Made by a program: the position numbers and the translations under genes | Notes under the pieces: generated by a model | Database searches by the model: none | What the model was told of the DNA's origin: nothing | The model's input: only the letters and a program-made list of their open reading frames with translations | Shown here: in pieces, positions 55,235 through 64,000 of the stretch | Numbering within the stretch: position 1 is the stretch's first letter | Layout of the letters: each line of letters opens with the position of its first letter | NCBI GenBank assembly: GCA_902593735.1 | Contig: CACJJL010000001.1 | Span: forward strand, 124,001 to 188,000 | DNA: 64,000 bases | Source of the DNA: an uncultured SAR116 cluster alpha proteobacterium | GTDB lineage: Bacteria > Pseudomonadota > Alphaproteobacteria > Puniceispirillales > Marisalimonadaceae | Direction: 5' to 3'

Positions 55235-55883
55235 TCCATTTCCAAAAAGTCACAAATATGACGAATTAATTAAAATTTACACTGATATTGCTTGTAAGGG
55301 TGGGTATAAGCGTGATGGGACGTTTGTTCCTCCTGATAAATTATTTGGGATGTCAGGTCAAGTTAAATTCAAAAGTATTTTAAAACAATTATTTGAAAAA
55401 TATAACATTAAGTCATTACTTGACTATGGAGCTGGACAAGGTTCCTGGGAAAAAAAAATTGACGGGAATATTTCATTAAAAGATTTTTTAAATTTAAAAA
55501 AGGTAAACTACTATGAACCTGCCAGAGATCTAAACAAGAAAAATATTTCTGATTGTGTCGTATCTTTTGATGTTTTGGAACATGTTTTTATTTCTGATCT
55601 TCCTTGGGTGATTTATGATATTTTTTCTTATTCTACTAGACTTGTGATAATAAATGCTGCTTGTTATCCAGCAGAAAAAGTTCTCCCGAATAAAGAAAAT
55701 GTTCATATTACTGTAAGACAACCATTTTGGTGGAAAGGAATGATTGATAGTGTTGCAAATTTATTCCCAGATATCAGTTATGTAGTTTTAGCTTCAAAAA
55801 CTATAAAGGACATAACATTATTTGAAGATGTCTCTAGAAATGATTTTTTAAAAGTTAATGGTTATATGGCTTTAGAAAAATAG
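55224..55883 (+). CDS. Class I SAM methyltransferase-like protein
   Basis: This 219-aa protein has a SAM-binding-like motif, IKSLLDYGAGQGSWEKKI, near 58, and an acidic post-motif region SDCVVSFDVLEHVFISDLPWV near 110. This layout is typical of class I methyltransferases. The start is a TTG without a strong ribosome site, preceded by an overlapping 19-codon frame. Context (TPR-glycosyltransferase, glycosyltransferase) suggests a role in surface-glycan synthesis, inferred only. Confidence 0.7.
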   Translation: MKYNPFPKSHKYDELIKIYTDIACKGGYKRDGTFVPPDKLFGMSGQVKFKSILKQLFEKYNIKSLLDYGAGQGSWEKKIDGNISLKDFLNLKKVNYYEPARDLNKKNISDCVVSFDVLEHVFISDLPWVIYDIFSYSTRLVIINAACYPAEKVLPNKENVHITVRQPFWWKGMIDSVANLFPDISYVVLASKTIKDITLFEDVSRNDFLKVNGYMALEK

Positions 55884-56057
55884 AATAAAAAAAATTTGTC
55901 TTAAATATTTTATAATTTTTTGAAATATAATTTTTGTTTAAGACAAAATTATTTAAATTAAATTGATAATGAAACTTGCTATTTTTACTTCTAAAAGTTA
56001 AATGTTAATTATAATTCCAAATCTTAATACGTGTAAATTAAGTAAAGTTTATTAGTA

Positions 56058-56285
56058 ATGGAACAAACTAAAAGTTTAAATATAGATATAATTCTTCCTT
56101 GGGAGATAGGCTTAATAATTGTTATTTTAGGATTTATAATCGTCATAGTTGGCGTTAGACAAAGTAAAAAAAAATTTGAAGATTTTGATAAATATCCATT
56201 CATCAAACCATCTACAAAAATATTTTTTGGTTCAGTTGCTTGTATATTTGGCGCAATACAAATGTTACCTTTATTAAAATTGTAG
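56058..56285 (+). CDS. Small membrane protein, 75 aa
   Basis: This 75-aa protein has two hydrophobic stretches (IGLIIVILGFIIVIVGV and IFFGSVACIFGAIQMLPLL) separated by a basic/acidic loop QSKKKFEDFDKYPF. It probably spans the inner membrane twice. I do not recognise a family. It lies in the tRNA-adjacent block on the same strand as its neighbours. Confidence 0.6.
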   Translation: MEQTKSLNIDIILPWEIGLIIVILGFIIVIVGVRQSKKKFEDFDKYPFIKPSTKIFFGSVACIFGAIQMLPLLKL

Positions 56286-56331
56286 TCTATAATTAAACAA
56301 ATAAATAACATTAATTAGAAAAATTTTATCT

Positions 56332-58275
56332 ATGACAATAGAAGATGACTTAAAATCAATTCAAAATTCTATAGATGAATTAGATATATCAAAAATTTTC
56401 AATGGTATTAGTTTATTCAGAAAAAAATATCCACAAAATAATAAAATTAATTACTTAATAGAAAAAAATAAAAAGTCCTTTTCAAAAAAAGTTTTAATTT
56501 CTAATAAAAGAATTTTAACAATATTGCATTCACGAAATCCACAAGATGCGCTGAAAGAATTAGTATCTATTTATAATAAAGATTTAAATAATGCTTTTTT
56601 AAGTTCAATAATCGGAAATTTATATGGTTCTTTTAAAAAATTTGACAGAGCAATTTTTTTTCAAGAAAGATCAATATATCTAAATCCCTTTGAAGAAACT
56701 TTTTATATCAATCTTCACGAAACCTTAACAAAAAATGGATACATTTCAAAAGCTCTAGGTATAATCCTTATGGCAGAAACTTTAATGCCAAAGCGAGTAG
56801 AAATAGAATTGCCTATTGCTAGGTCTTTATTTTCTAATAAATATTATGATAGATCAATTATACAGTATGAAAATTTATTAAAAAACACACCTAAGGACGA
56901 GAAATTAAAAATTGAATTTTGTCAACAGCTACTAAAACTTAAATACACTAATAAAGTAAAAGAATTAGCTAATAATATTGAGGATCCTAAAAACATAAAA
57001 CAAAAAAATATCATTTTGGGTTTAGCAAATTTTCATGAAGGTAATAACGAACTATCAAAAGATTTTTTTGAAAAAGCAATTGATCTTGATAATGGAAATT
57101 CCAAATACTTTACTTATATAGCGAAATGTTATGAACAAGAAAACGAATTTACTTTGGCGGAACTTACTCATAGTCAAGCTCTGACAAACAATGAAGACAA
57201 CCCTCTAATTCTAAAAAATTTTGGAACTTTCTACTATAAAATTGGAGATTTTGAAAAAGCAGAAAAATTTTTCTTGAAAGCAATAAGTTACAACACTTTT
57301 GATTTTGACATTAGATATAACTTATCATTAGTTCAACTTTTTCAAAGAAAATTTAAAGATGGATGGTTAAATTATAATTACAGATGGTTATCTAATAATT
57401 TTGATTCTACGGAGTTAAAAACAAAATTACCAAAATTCAACAAAAATAAGAACTTTGAAACTATATATATATGGGCAGAACAGGGTATTGGGGACCAAAT
57501 ATTATTTGCACGTTTTTTAAAAAATAAAATTTTTTTACGCAAAAGAATTTACTGTACTGTAAACTCGAAATTAGAAAAGTTATTTGAACGATCCTTTCCA
57601 CAAGTTAAATTTGTACAGAATATTCCTCATGAATACCTTGCTTCACATATGCCTATTGGAGATCTTGGTCATATTTGTCTAGAAACATCAAAAGAGCTTA
57701 AGCATAATTCTGAAAGTTATTTAAAATCATCAAATGAAAAATTAGATTTGATAAATGAAGAAATAAATCTTGAAAATTTGAATTTATCAAATAAAAAATT
57801 TTGTGGAATTTCCTGGTTAAGTAAAAACAATGATTTTGGAAAAGAAAAATCTATTAATTTAAATACATTATTACCAATACTTGAATTAAAAGATTATATA
57901 TTTATTAACTTGCAATATGGCGAAACGTTTGATGAAAGAGATGAATTCTTTAAAAGACATGACATAAAAATTGTAAATATAAAGCTAATTGATAATTATA
58001 ATGACGTTGATGGCCTGGCAACTTTAATTGATTTTTGTGATATTGTGTTAACAGTAAGTAATTCAACAGCACATCTTGCTGGAGCATTGGGCAAAAAAAC
58101 ATTTTTAATGAAATCAAAAGGCAAAGGTAGTCTATGGTATTGGTCAAGTGAAAACAGAAGAAGTTTATGGTATAAATCTATAAAAATCTATGAACAATTA
58201 AAAGTAAATGACTGGAAAAAAGTAGTTGAAGACATTAAGGTGGATATAAAAAAACAAAGACTGTCTAATAAATAG
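56332..58275 (+). CDS. TPR-repeat protein with GT9-like glycosyltransferase domain
   Basis: This 647-aa protein has an N-terminal helical region and TPR-like repeats to about residue 340 (for example NPLILKNFGTFYYKIGDFEKAEKFFLKAI). The C-terminal domain resembles heptosyltransferase-like sugar transferases, with IWAEQGIGDQILFARFL near 382 and ILTVSNSTAHLAGALGKKTFL near 580. Such TPR-transferase proteins often glycosylate surface proteins or act in polysaccharide synthesis. The substrate is not evident. It is very lysine-rich. Confidence 0.75.
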   Translation: MTIEDDLKSIQNSIDELDISKIFNGISLFRKKYPQNNKINYLIEKNKKSFSKKVLISNKRILTILHSRNPQDALKELVSIYNKDLNNAFLSSIIGNLYGSFKKFDRAIFFQERSIYLNPFEETFYINLHETLTKNGYISKALGIILMAETLMPKRVEIELPIARSLFSNKYYDRSIIQYENLLKNTPKDEKLKIEFCQQLLKLKYTNKVKELANNIEDPKNIKQKNIILGLANFHEGNNELSKDFFEKAIDLDNGNSKYFTYIAKCYEQENEFTLAELTHSQALTNNEDNPLILKNFGTFYYKIGDFEKAEKFFLKAISYNTFDFDIRYNLSLVQLFQRKFKDGWLNYNYRWLSNNFDSTELKTKLPKFNKNKNFETIYIWAEQGIGDQILFARFLKNKIFLRKRIYCTVNSKLEKLFERSFPQVKFVQNIPHEYLASHMPIGDLGHICLETSKELKHNSESYLKSSNEKLDLINEEINLENLNLSNKKFCGISWLSKNNDFGKEKSINLNTLLPILELKDYIFINLQYGETFDERDEFFKRHDIKIVNIKLIDNYNDVDGLATLIDFCDIVLTVSNSTAHLAGALGKKTFLMKSKGKGSLWYWSSENRRSLWYKSIKIYEQLKVNDWKKVVEDIKVDIKKQRLSNK

Positions 58276-58314
58276 TAACTAATAGATTAAAAATTTATTC
58301 AAAAAGGCAACGAA

Positions 58315-59004
58315 GTGACTAAATGTCTAAACATTTTTGTAGGATTTGATCAAAAAGAAGCTATTGCGTATCACGCTTTTTCACAATCTTTGATACAAAA
58401 TTCTTCCATTCCATTATCTATTACCCCGTTAGCTGAAAATACCTTAAATATGTATAATGAAAATCATTTGGATGGTACTAATAAGTTTACTTATAGTAGA
58501 TTTTTAATACCATATTTAATGAACTTTAAAGGATTTGCTGTCTTTGCCGATGGAGACATGACTTGCTTAACGGACATTAGAGAATTATACGAATTGTTTG
58601 ATGAACAGTTTGCAATTCAAGTTGTAAAACATGATTACAAAACTAAATTCAAAAAAAAATATTTTGGTCAAAAAAATGAAGATTATCCTAGAAAAAATTG
58701 GTCAAGTGTAATCGTTTGGAATTGTTCTCATCCTAAAAATAAAGTTTTAACACCAGATTTTATATCAAACAAGGAAGGTTCTTTTTTACACAGATTCAGT
58801 TGGTTAGCTGACAATGATATAGGAGAATTAGACAAATCCTGGAATTGGCTGGCCATGGAATATCCAGAAAGAAATGATGTAAAAATTATTCATTATACCT
58901 TAGGTACTCCTTGCTTCAAAGAATATGAAAAAACGTCATTATCTAAATTTTGGCATGATAGTTTTTCTGAATTATTAGAGGGCTATTATAAGAAATTAAA
59001 GTGA
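58315..59004 (+). CDS. Glycosyltransferase-like protein
   Basis: This 229-aa protein starts at a GTG 7 bases after AAGG. It begins CLNIFVGFDQKEAIAYHAFSQSL and has FAVFADGDMTCLTDIREL near 82, a DxD-like (DGD) metal/nucleotide-sugar site as in GT8-type glycosyltransferases. SSVIVWNCSHPKNK and HYTLGTPCF are further family-like segments. It probably transfers a sugar in the cytosol and belongs with the TPR-transferase 39 bases upstream. Confidence 0.75.
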   Translation: MTKCLNIFVGFDQKEAIAYHAFSQSLIQNSSIPLSITPLAENTLNMYNENHLDGTNKFTYSRFLIPYLMNFKGFAVFADGDMTCLTDIRELYELFDEQFAIQVVKHDYKTKFKKKYFGQKNEDYPRKNWSSVIVWNCSHPKNKVLTPDFISNKEGSFLHRFSWLADNDIGELDKSWNWLAMEYPERNDVKIIHYTLGTPCFKEYEKTSLSKFWHDSFSELLEGYYKKLK

Positions 59005-59035
59005 TAAATTTTACTATTACTAAAGTGAAAATTAA

Positions 59036-59920
59036 ATGGATTTTTTTAAAGATTTTAAGATATCTTATGTAAATATAAAAAATGGCATAATAAGATATAG
59101 AAGAGCAGGCGCTGGGCCACCAATCTTAATGTTACATGGTAATCCACAAACACATGTTATGTGGCACAAAGTAGCTCCAGCGTTAACAAAAAGATTTACA
59201 ATTATATGTGCAGACATAACTGGCTATGGAAAATCATATAAACCTAAATTATCAAATGATCATAAACATTACTCAAAAATTAATATGGCATCTGATATGG
59301 TTGAGTTTATGAATTTGTTAGATTTCAATAAATTTTATTTTGTTGGTCATGACAGAGGTGCAAGAATAGGTCATCGTTTAGCGTTAAATTATCCAGACAA
59401 AGTTTTAAAAATAATCTTATTAGATATTATACCAACTATTGAACATTTTGAGAGAACTAACAAAGATTTTGCTATGGGTTATTATCATTGGTTTTGGTTG
59501 GCGCAAAGATATCCAATACCAGAATCAGTAATTAACAAAGCATCTGAGGAGTGGTTTTTTGCACATACTTCAAGAGAAAAAAAAGACAATGATTTTTTTG
59601 ACCCTAATGCATTAGCTGATTACCTTGTTTGCTTAAAGAATCCTGAAACAATTAGAGCTATTTGCGAAGATTATAGAGCAGCAGCCTCTATCGATTTGCA
59701 TGATGATAGAATAAGTAGAAGTCAAAATATAAAAATTAAAATGCCAATACTAGTTTTGTGGGGTAAAAAAGGTAAAATAGAACAATGGTATGATCCTTTA
59801 ACAATTTGGCAAAAATATTGTGTTCAAGATGTAAAGGGGTATGGTATTGATACTGGTCATTATCTAGCTGAAGAAAATCCAGAACAAATTATAAAAAGCA
59901 TAAATACCTTTTTAAAATAA
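59036..59920 (+). CDS. Haloacetate dehalogenase-like alpha/beta hydrolase
   Basis: This 294-aa hydrolase matches fluoroacetate/haloacetate dehalogenases. MLHGNPQTHVMWHKVAP is at the oxyanion site and GHDRGARIGHRLALNYPD carries the aspartate nucleophile with the two arginines that bind the carboxylate. LDIIPT holds the charge-relay aspartate. GYYHWFWLAQ has the His and Trp of the halide pocket, DYRAAASID the tyrosine and TGHYLAEE the base histidine. Each active-site residue I know from the family has a visible counterpart. The enzyme would hydrolyse a 2-haloacid to glycolate. Epoxide hydrolases are relatives. Confidence 0.8.
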   Translation: MDFFKDFKISYVNIKNGIIRYRRAGAGPPILMLHGNPQTHVMWHKVAPALTKRFTIICADITGYGKSYKPKLSNDHKHYSKINMASDMVEFMNLLDFNKFYFVGHDRGARIGHRLALNYPDKVLKIILLDIIPTIEHFERTNKDFAMGYYHWFWLAQRYPIPESVINKASEEWFFAHTSREKKDNDFFDPNALADYLVCLKNPETIRAICEDYRAAASIDLHDDRISRSQNIKIKMPILVLWGKKGKIEQWYDPLTIWQKYCVQDVKGYGIDTGHYLAEENPEQIIKSINTFLK

Positions 59921-59945
59921 AATAAATATAGGTTAAATAATTAAT

Positions 59946-61736
59946 ATGAATGAAATGCAAGTAGAAAAAATGAATAACGAACTACCGATATGGGATCTTT
60001 CGGAAATATATGAAAGCATTAAAGATCCAAGAATAAGAAAAGATATAGATGAAATTAAATATAAAGTAGATTACTTCCAAAAAAAATGGAAAGGAAAAAT
60101 TAACAATCTGTGTTCATCAGACTTTTTATTATGTATAAATAAATATCAAGAAATCAATGAAGCTATATATAAAATTGCAACACATAGTAGTTTAACCTTT
60201 GCTACAAATATGCAAGATCCTGAAATTTCAAAATACAACTCATCTACTTCTGATGAAATAACCGAAATTTTATCAACTCTTGTTTTTGTTACATTAGAAC
60301 TTTCAAAAGTCGAAGATAATACAATTAAGAATTGGTTAAAGGATAAAGATGCAAAGAAATGGGAACCTTATCTCAAAATATTAAGAAAAAGGAATCCTTA
60401 TCTTCTTGATCCTCTTGTAGAAGAAATTTTAATTGAGAAATCTGCTACCAGTAGGTCAGCATGGATAAGGTTATTTGATGAGACATCAGCAGCATTGCGT
60501 TTTCCTTTCAAAAAAAAATTACTTACTGAAGCCGAAATTTTGAGCTTATTATCTGATTCAGATGCAGAAACGAGAAAAATTGCAGGAAAATCACTTTCTG
60601 AAATTTTAAAAAATAATAAGCGTATTTTTGGAATGATACTTAATGTGATTTCTAGAGATAGGTTCATAGAAGACAATAAAAGAGGTTTTAAAAAAATTAT
60701 TTCCTCAAGAAATCTTGATAATGATGTTGAGGATGAGGTCGTAGATAAATTAGTAAATACAGTTGATAAGGCTATGCCTGAACTCACTCATAGATATTAT
60801 AAATGGAAAGCAAATCAATTTGGTAAGACCAAACTAAATTGGTGGGATAGAAACGCACCATTGCCTCAATCTTCAGTAAAACTTATACAATGGTCTGAGG
60901 CTAGAGATATTATTTTAGATTCGTTTTCTTCATTTCACCCAGAGATTTCTAATCTTGCAAAATTGTTTTTTAAAAATAATTGGATAGATGCAAGCTTAAG
61001 AAATGGAAAAGCATCAGGTGCTTTTGCACATCCTTCAGTTCCATCTTTGCACCCATATATATTGGTTAATTATCAAGGAAAAATCAGAGATGTTATGACG
61101 CTGGCTCATGAACTTGGTCACGGTGTTCATCAGATTCTTGCAGGAAAAAATGGGTTATTAATGGCTGAAACACCGTTGACACTTGCTGAGACAGCATCAG
61201 TTTTTGGTGAAATGTTGGTATTTAGAAAGCTATTAGATGAGAGTAAAGTTGAACAAAAAAAACAACTTTTGTCCAGTAAAATAGAAGATATGTTAAATAC
61301 TGTTGCTAGACAAATAGGATTTCACCAGTTCGAGGTCAAGTTTCATGAGGCAAGAATAAAATCTGAATTAACGCCTGATGAAATAAGTGATATTTGGATG
61401 GAGACTCAATCTCATGCAGTAGGTCCACACATTAATCTTAGTGAAGATTACAGGTTCTTATGGGGATATATTCCTCACTTTGTCCATACTCCATTTTATG
61501 TATATGCTTATGCCTTTGGGGATAGTCTGGTTAACGCACTTTGGTATGCATATCAGCAAAGTGATAAAGAAATTTTTTCAAAAAACTATATTGAAATGTT
61601 ATCATCAGGAGGAACCAAAAGTCATAAAGATTTATTAAAACCTTTTAGTTTAAGTGCATATGATAGTAGTTTTTGGGAAAAAGGAATTTCGATGATAACT
61701 GGATTAATGGATGAGTTAGAAGAGTTGGAAAATTAA
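59946..61736 (+). CDS. pepF: Oligoendopeptidase, M3 family (PepF-like)
   Basis: This 596-aa zinc peptidase has the HExxH motif in MTLAHELGHGVHQILA near 385 and the downstream zinc glutamate in TPLTLAETASVFGEMLVF. Further M3B features are QIGFHQFEVKFHEARIKSE and HFVHTPFYVYAYAFG near the end. It degrades oligopeptides in the cytosol. It is followed by the ABC1 kinase gene after 26 bases and may be co-transcribed. Confidence 0.92.
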   Translation: MNEMQVEKMNNELPIWDLSEIYESIKDPRIRKDIDEIKYKVDYFQKKWKGKINNLCSSDFLLCINKYQEINEAIYKIATHSSLTFATNMQDPEISKYNSSTSDEITEILSTLVFVTLELSKVEDNTIKNWLKDKDAKKWEPYLKILRKRNPYLLDPLVEEILIEKSATSRSAWIRLFDETSAALRFPFKKKLLTEAEILSLLSDSDAETRKIAGKSLSEILKNNKRIFGMILNVISRDRFIEDNKRGFKKIISSRNLDNDVEDEVVDKLVNTVDKAMPELTHRYYKWKANQFGKTKLNWWDRNAPLPQSSVKLIQWSEARDIILDSFSSFHPEISNLAKLFFKNNWIDASLRNGKASGAFAHPSVPSLHPYILVNYQGKIRDVMTLAHELGHGVHQILAGKNGLLMAETPLTLAETASVFGEMLVFRKLLDESKVEQKKQLLSSKIEDMLNTVARQIGFHQFEVKFHEARIKSELTPDEISDIWMETQSHAVGPHINLSEDYRFLWGYIPHFVHTPFYVYAYAFGDSLVNALWYAYQQSDKEIFSKNYIEMLSSGGTKSHKDLLKPFSLSAYDSSFWEKGISMITGLMDELEELEN

Positions 61737-61762
61737 TCCAAAATTTAAAGGTTTCAACTTTT

Positions 61763-63133
61763 ATGAGTAAAGATAGTAATATTCAAGATGAGCTAAGTTC
61801 TTCAATGACTGGCGGAAGAATCAAACGGTATGCAAAAGTGACAACTGCAATGGGAGGGCTTGCTGCAAAACTAGCTGGTGAAAGATACTTTGGGATTAAA
61901 ATAAATAGAGAACAACATGCTTCCGATTTAAGGTTGGCCTTAGGTGGGCTAAAAGGTCCTCTTATGAAAGTTGCTCAAATTCTAGCTACTATTCCCGATG
62001 CTCTTCCTAAAGAGTATGTAAATGAACTATCTCACCTTCAAGCAGATGCTCCATCTATGGGCTGGCTCTTTGTTAAAAGAAGAATGAAAGCTGAGTTAGG
62101 AGAAAACTGGCTAAGTCATTTCAAAGTTTTCGATAAACAAGCTTCAGCCGCAGCATCTTTAGGTCAAGTTCATTTTGCGGAAGACATAAATGGAAAAAAA
62201 TTAGCCTGTAAGTTACAATATCCTGATATGGGCTCTGCTGTTCAGGCTGATCTTAAACAACTGAAATTCATATTTTCATTATATGAAAAATACGATTCTG
62301 CAATTTCTACTGAAGCAATACATGAAGAATTGTCAGACAGGCTAAAAGAAGAACTCAATTATTCCCATGAAATTAAAAACTTAAAACTGTATAGGCATAT
62401 GTTATCTAATTTAAATCAAATTACACTTCCTAATCCTATTGATGAATTGTCAACAAATAGACTCCTAACAATGACAAGGATAGATGGCTCAAAAATTATG
62501 GATTTTATTGCTGAAAATAATGATATCAAAATTAGAAATCAAGTCGCTTTAAATATGTTTAAAGCTTGGTACATACCATTTTATAAATATGGAGTAATTC
62601 ATGGAGATCCTCATCTTGGAAATTATACAATACGTCCTGATGGAGGGGTTAACTTAATGGATTTTGGTTGTATTAGAATTTTTAGACCAGATTTTGTAAC
62701 TGGTGTAATTGAACTTTATAAAGCTTTAAGAGATAGAGATGAAGAACAAGCAGTAAATGCCTATAAAAGCTGGGGTTTCGAAAACCCCTCAAAAGAATTA
62801 ATTGGTGTTTTAAATATCTGGGCAAACTTTATCTATCAGCCTTTACTAGAAGATAAAGTCAGGTTGATCAATCCGAGTGAATCTGGGCAATATGGAAGAG
62901 AAACAGCAGAAAAAGTTCATGAAGAATTAAAAAAAATTGGAGGAGTTAAACCACCCAGAGAATTTGTATTAATGGACAGAGCAGCCGTCGGATTAGGATC
63001 AGTCTTCATGCATTTAAAAGCAGAAATTAACTGGTATAGAGTTTTTCACGATTTAGTTGGAGATTTTCATGAAAAGATTTTGTCTAAGAGGCAGAGTAAA
63101 GCTATAAAGCAATCAGGTTTAATTTTAAACTAA
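61763..63133 (+). CDS. ABC1/AarF-family protein kinase-like protein
   Basis: This 456-aa protein is of the ABC1/ADCK/UbiB family, atypical kinases needed for ubiquinone synthesis or lipid handling. It shows the family N-terminus (LGGLKGPLMKVAQILATIPDALPKEYVNELSHLQ) and AASLGQVHFAEDINGKKLACKLQYP with the ATP-lysine. LKEELNYSHEIKNL, HGDPHLGNYTI (catalytic Asp) and LMDFGCIRIF (metal Asp) follow. A ubiquinone role would fit COQ7 elsewhere in the window, but the gene is not adjacent. Confidence 0.9.
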   Translation: MSKDSNIQDELSSSMTGGRIKRYAKVTTAMGGLAAKLAGERYFGIKINREQHASDLRLALGGLKGPLMKVAQILATIPDALPKEYVNELSHLQADAPSMGWLFVKRRMKAELGENWLSHFKVFDKQASAAASLGQVHFAEDINGKKLACKLQYPDMGSAVQADLKQLKFIFSLYEKYDSAISTEAIHEELSDRLKEELNYSHEIKNLKLYRHMLSNLNQITLPNPIDELSTNRLLTMTRIDGSKIMDFIAENNDIKIRNQVALNMFKAWYIPFYKYGVIHGDPHLGNYTIRPDGGVNLMDFGCIRIFRPDFVTGVIELYKALRDRDEEQAVNAYKSWGFENPSKELIGVLNIWANFIYQPLLEDKVRLINPSESGQYGRETAEKVHEELKKIGGVKPPREFVLMDRAAVGLGSVFMHLKAEINWYRVFHDLVGDFHEKILSKRQSKAIKQSGLILN

Positions 63134-63138
63134 AATAA

Positions 63139-64000
63139 TTAGTTAATATTTTGTAAAATTGTATCCAAAGATTTTTTTGCATCACCATAAACCATTCTAG
63201 AATTTTCTCTAAAAAATAATGGATTTTCAATTCCAGAGTAACCTTTTCCTTGTCCTCTTTTTGAGATAAAAACCTGTTTTGCTTTCCAAACTTCTAAAAC
63301 TGGCATTCCTGCAATTGGGCTATTAGGATCTTCTTGAGCAGCTGGATTAACAATATCATTAGCTCCTAGTATCATGACTACATCTGTATCAGGAAAATCG
63401 TCATTTATTTCGTCCATTTCAAGTACAATATCATATGGCACTTTAGCTTCTGCTAGCAGAACATTCATGTGGCCTGGAAGTCTTCCTGCAACAGGATGAA
63501 TTCCAAATCTTACTTCTTTATTTTTTGCTCTTAGCCTAGAGGTTAACTCAGAAACCGTACTTTGAGCTTGTGCTACTGCCATACCATAACCAGGAACTAT
63601 TATAATCTTGGCAGCATCATTTAATGCAGCCGCAACAGAATCTATATCTATTGGTTTCATTTCACCTTCAATATCCATTGTTGGACCTGTAACATCACCC
63701 CACCCACCTAAAATAACTGAAAGAAATTTACGGTTCATAGCCTTACACATTATATATGATAGAATAGCACCAGAAGATCCAACTAGAGCGCCAGTCACAA
63801 TTAGTAGGTCATTTCCAAGCATAAAACCTGTTGCCGCTGCAGCCCACCCGGAATATGAGTTAAGCATTGAAACAACTACTGGCATATCTGCACCACCAAT
63901 TGCTAAAACAAGATGAGCTCCTATAACAAATGCTATCATAGTCATTACAACTAAGGTCCAAGTACCCTTATCGATTAAAAACATGTATCCCAATGCTAAG
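63139..64000 (-). CDS. pntB: NAD(P) transhydrogenase subunit beta, C-terminal part (partial)
   Basis: The frame runs off the right edge. The track start at TTG 63993 is internal to the gene, since the open frame continues ([12 protein letters not shown]). The visible part includes the last membrane segments ([16 protein letters not shown]) and the NADP-binding domain III, with [50 protein letters not shown] and [17 protein letters not shown]. PntB couples hydride transfer from NADH to NADP with proton flow across the inner membrane. The AarF gene ends five bases away on the other strand. Confidence 0.94.
   Translation of the reverse strand, partial: LALGYMFLIDKGTWTLVVMTMIAFVIGAHLVLAIGGADMPVVVSMLNSYSGWAAAATGFMLGNDLLIVTGALVGSSGAILSYIMCKAMNRKFLSVILGGWGDVTGPTMDIEGEMKPIDIDSVAAALNDAAKIIIVPGYGMAVAQAQSTVSELTSRLRAKNKEVRFGIHPVAGRLPGHMNVLLAEAKVPYDIVLEMDEINDDFPDTDVVMILGANDIVNPAAQEDPNSPIAGMPVLEVWKAKQVFISKRGQGKGYSGIENPLFFRENSRMVYGDAKKSLDTILQNIN

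Noticed and set aside
60398-60787. 129-aa minus-strand ORF
   Set aside because: It is antisense to pepF and low in complexity (Ser/Leu rich), a typical shadow frame.
63128-63144. AACTAA-AATAA-TTAGTT inverted repeat between aarF-like gene and pntB
   Set aside because: It is formed by the two facing stop codons; the 6-bp A/T-rich stem is too weak to call a terminator.
63608-63916. 102-aa plus-strand ORF
   Set aside because: It is antisense to pntB domain III, which has unmistakable motifs.

Overview
The window reads as a chromosomal segment of a streamlined, AT-rich, aerobic and probably marine alphaproteobacterium. The base composition is strongly A/T and spacers are short. Many convergent gene pairs are separated by 0-5 bases or overlap by 4-8 bases. 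The gene repertoire (acyl-CoA metabolism, tripartite tricarboxylate and branched-chain amino acid transporters, COQ7-type ubiquinone synthesis, DUF3108, proton-pumping transhydrogenase) fits Rhodospirillales-like or other low-GC marine Alphaproteobacteria. The lineage is an inference from gene content, not proof. I see no rRNA, insertion sequence, phage gene or CRISPR array. There is one tRNA, tRNA-Arg(CCT).

Region 1 (1-14.8 kb) is rich in adenylate-forming CoA ligases. It holds a FadD-like ligase cut by the window edge, an acyl-CoA dehydrogenase divergent from a second ligase, a 1146-aa fused indolepyruvate:ferredoxin oxidoreductase divergent from a third ligase, an O-acetylhomoserine sulfhydrylase, an alpha/beta hydrolase, a fourth (CaiC-like) ligase and a DHDPS-superfamily enzyme.

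Region 2 (14.8-22.8 kb) combines a cysteine-dioxygenase-like cupin, a four-domain rhodanese with one apparent active site, a TPP-dependent decarboxylase-like enzyme, a TauE/SafE exporter and a TctCBA uptake system. It could form an undescribed keto-acid or organosulfur module. I also find a 55-codon gene, absent from the ORF track, upstream of tctC.

Region 3 (22.9-32.7 kb) has COQ7 with two small partners, a complete LivJHMGF-type ABC transporter, and a class III aminotransferase that appears to use an ATT start codon. Two small proteins flank it, followed by DUF3108 and a shikimate dehydrogenase.

Region 4 (32.7-42.6 kb) is one long minus-strand operon. It encodes leucine catabolism from isovaleryl-CoA to HMG-CoA cleavage (ivd, mccB, mccA, hmgL, methylglutaconyl-CoA hydratase), plus an AhpD-like protein, a second acyl-CoA dehydrogenase, a family III CoA-transferase and a leading TerB-domain protein.

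Region 5 (42.7-47.2 kb) is a nitrogen module: glutamate dehydrogenase, the ammonium transporter AmtB and a half-length GlnE with a single nucleotidyltransferase domain.

Region 6 (47.3-54.9 kb) is a Calvin-type sugar-phosphate operon (fbp, tkt, pgk, gap, rpe, gph) without phosphoribulokinase or RuBisCO, ending against a convergent SDR gene.

Region 7 (55.0-64 kb) starts at tRNA-Arg and carries a small surface-glycan-like block (methyltransferase-like, TPR-glycosyltransferase, glycosyltransferase). It continues with a haloacetate dehalogenase-like hydrolase, an M3 oligopeptidase, an ABC1/AarF-family kinase and the 3' part of pntB.
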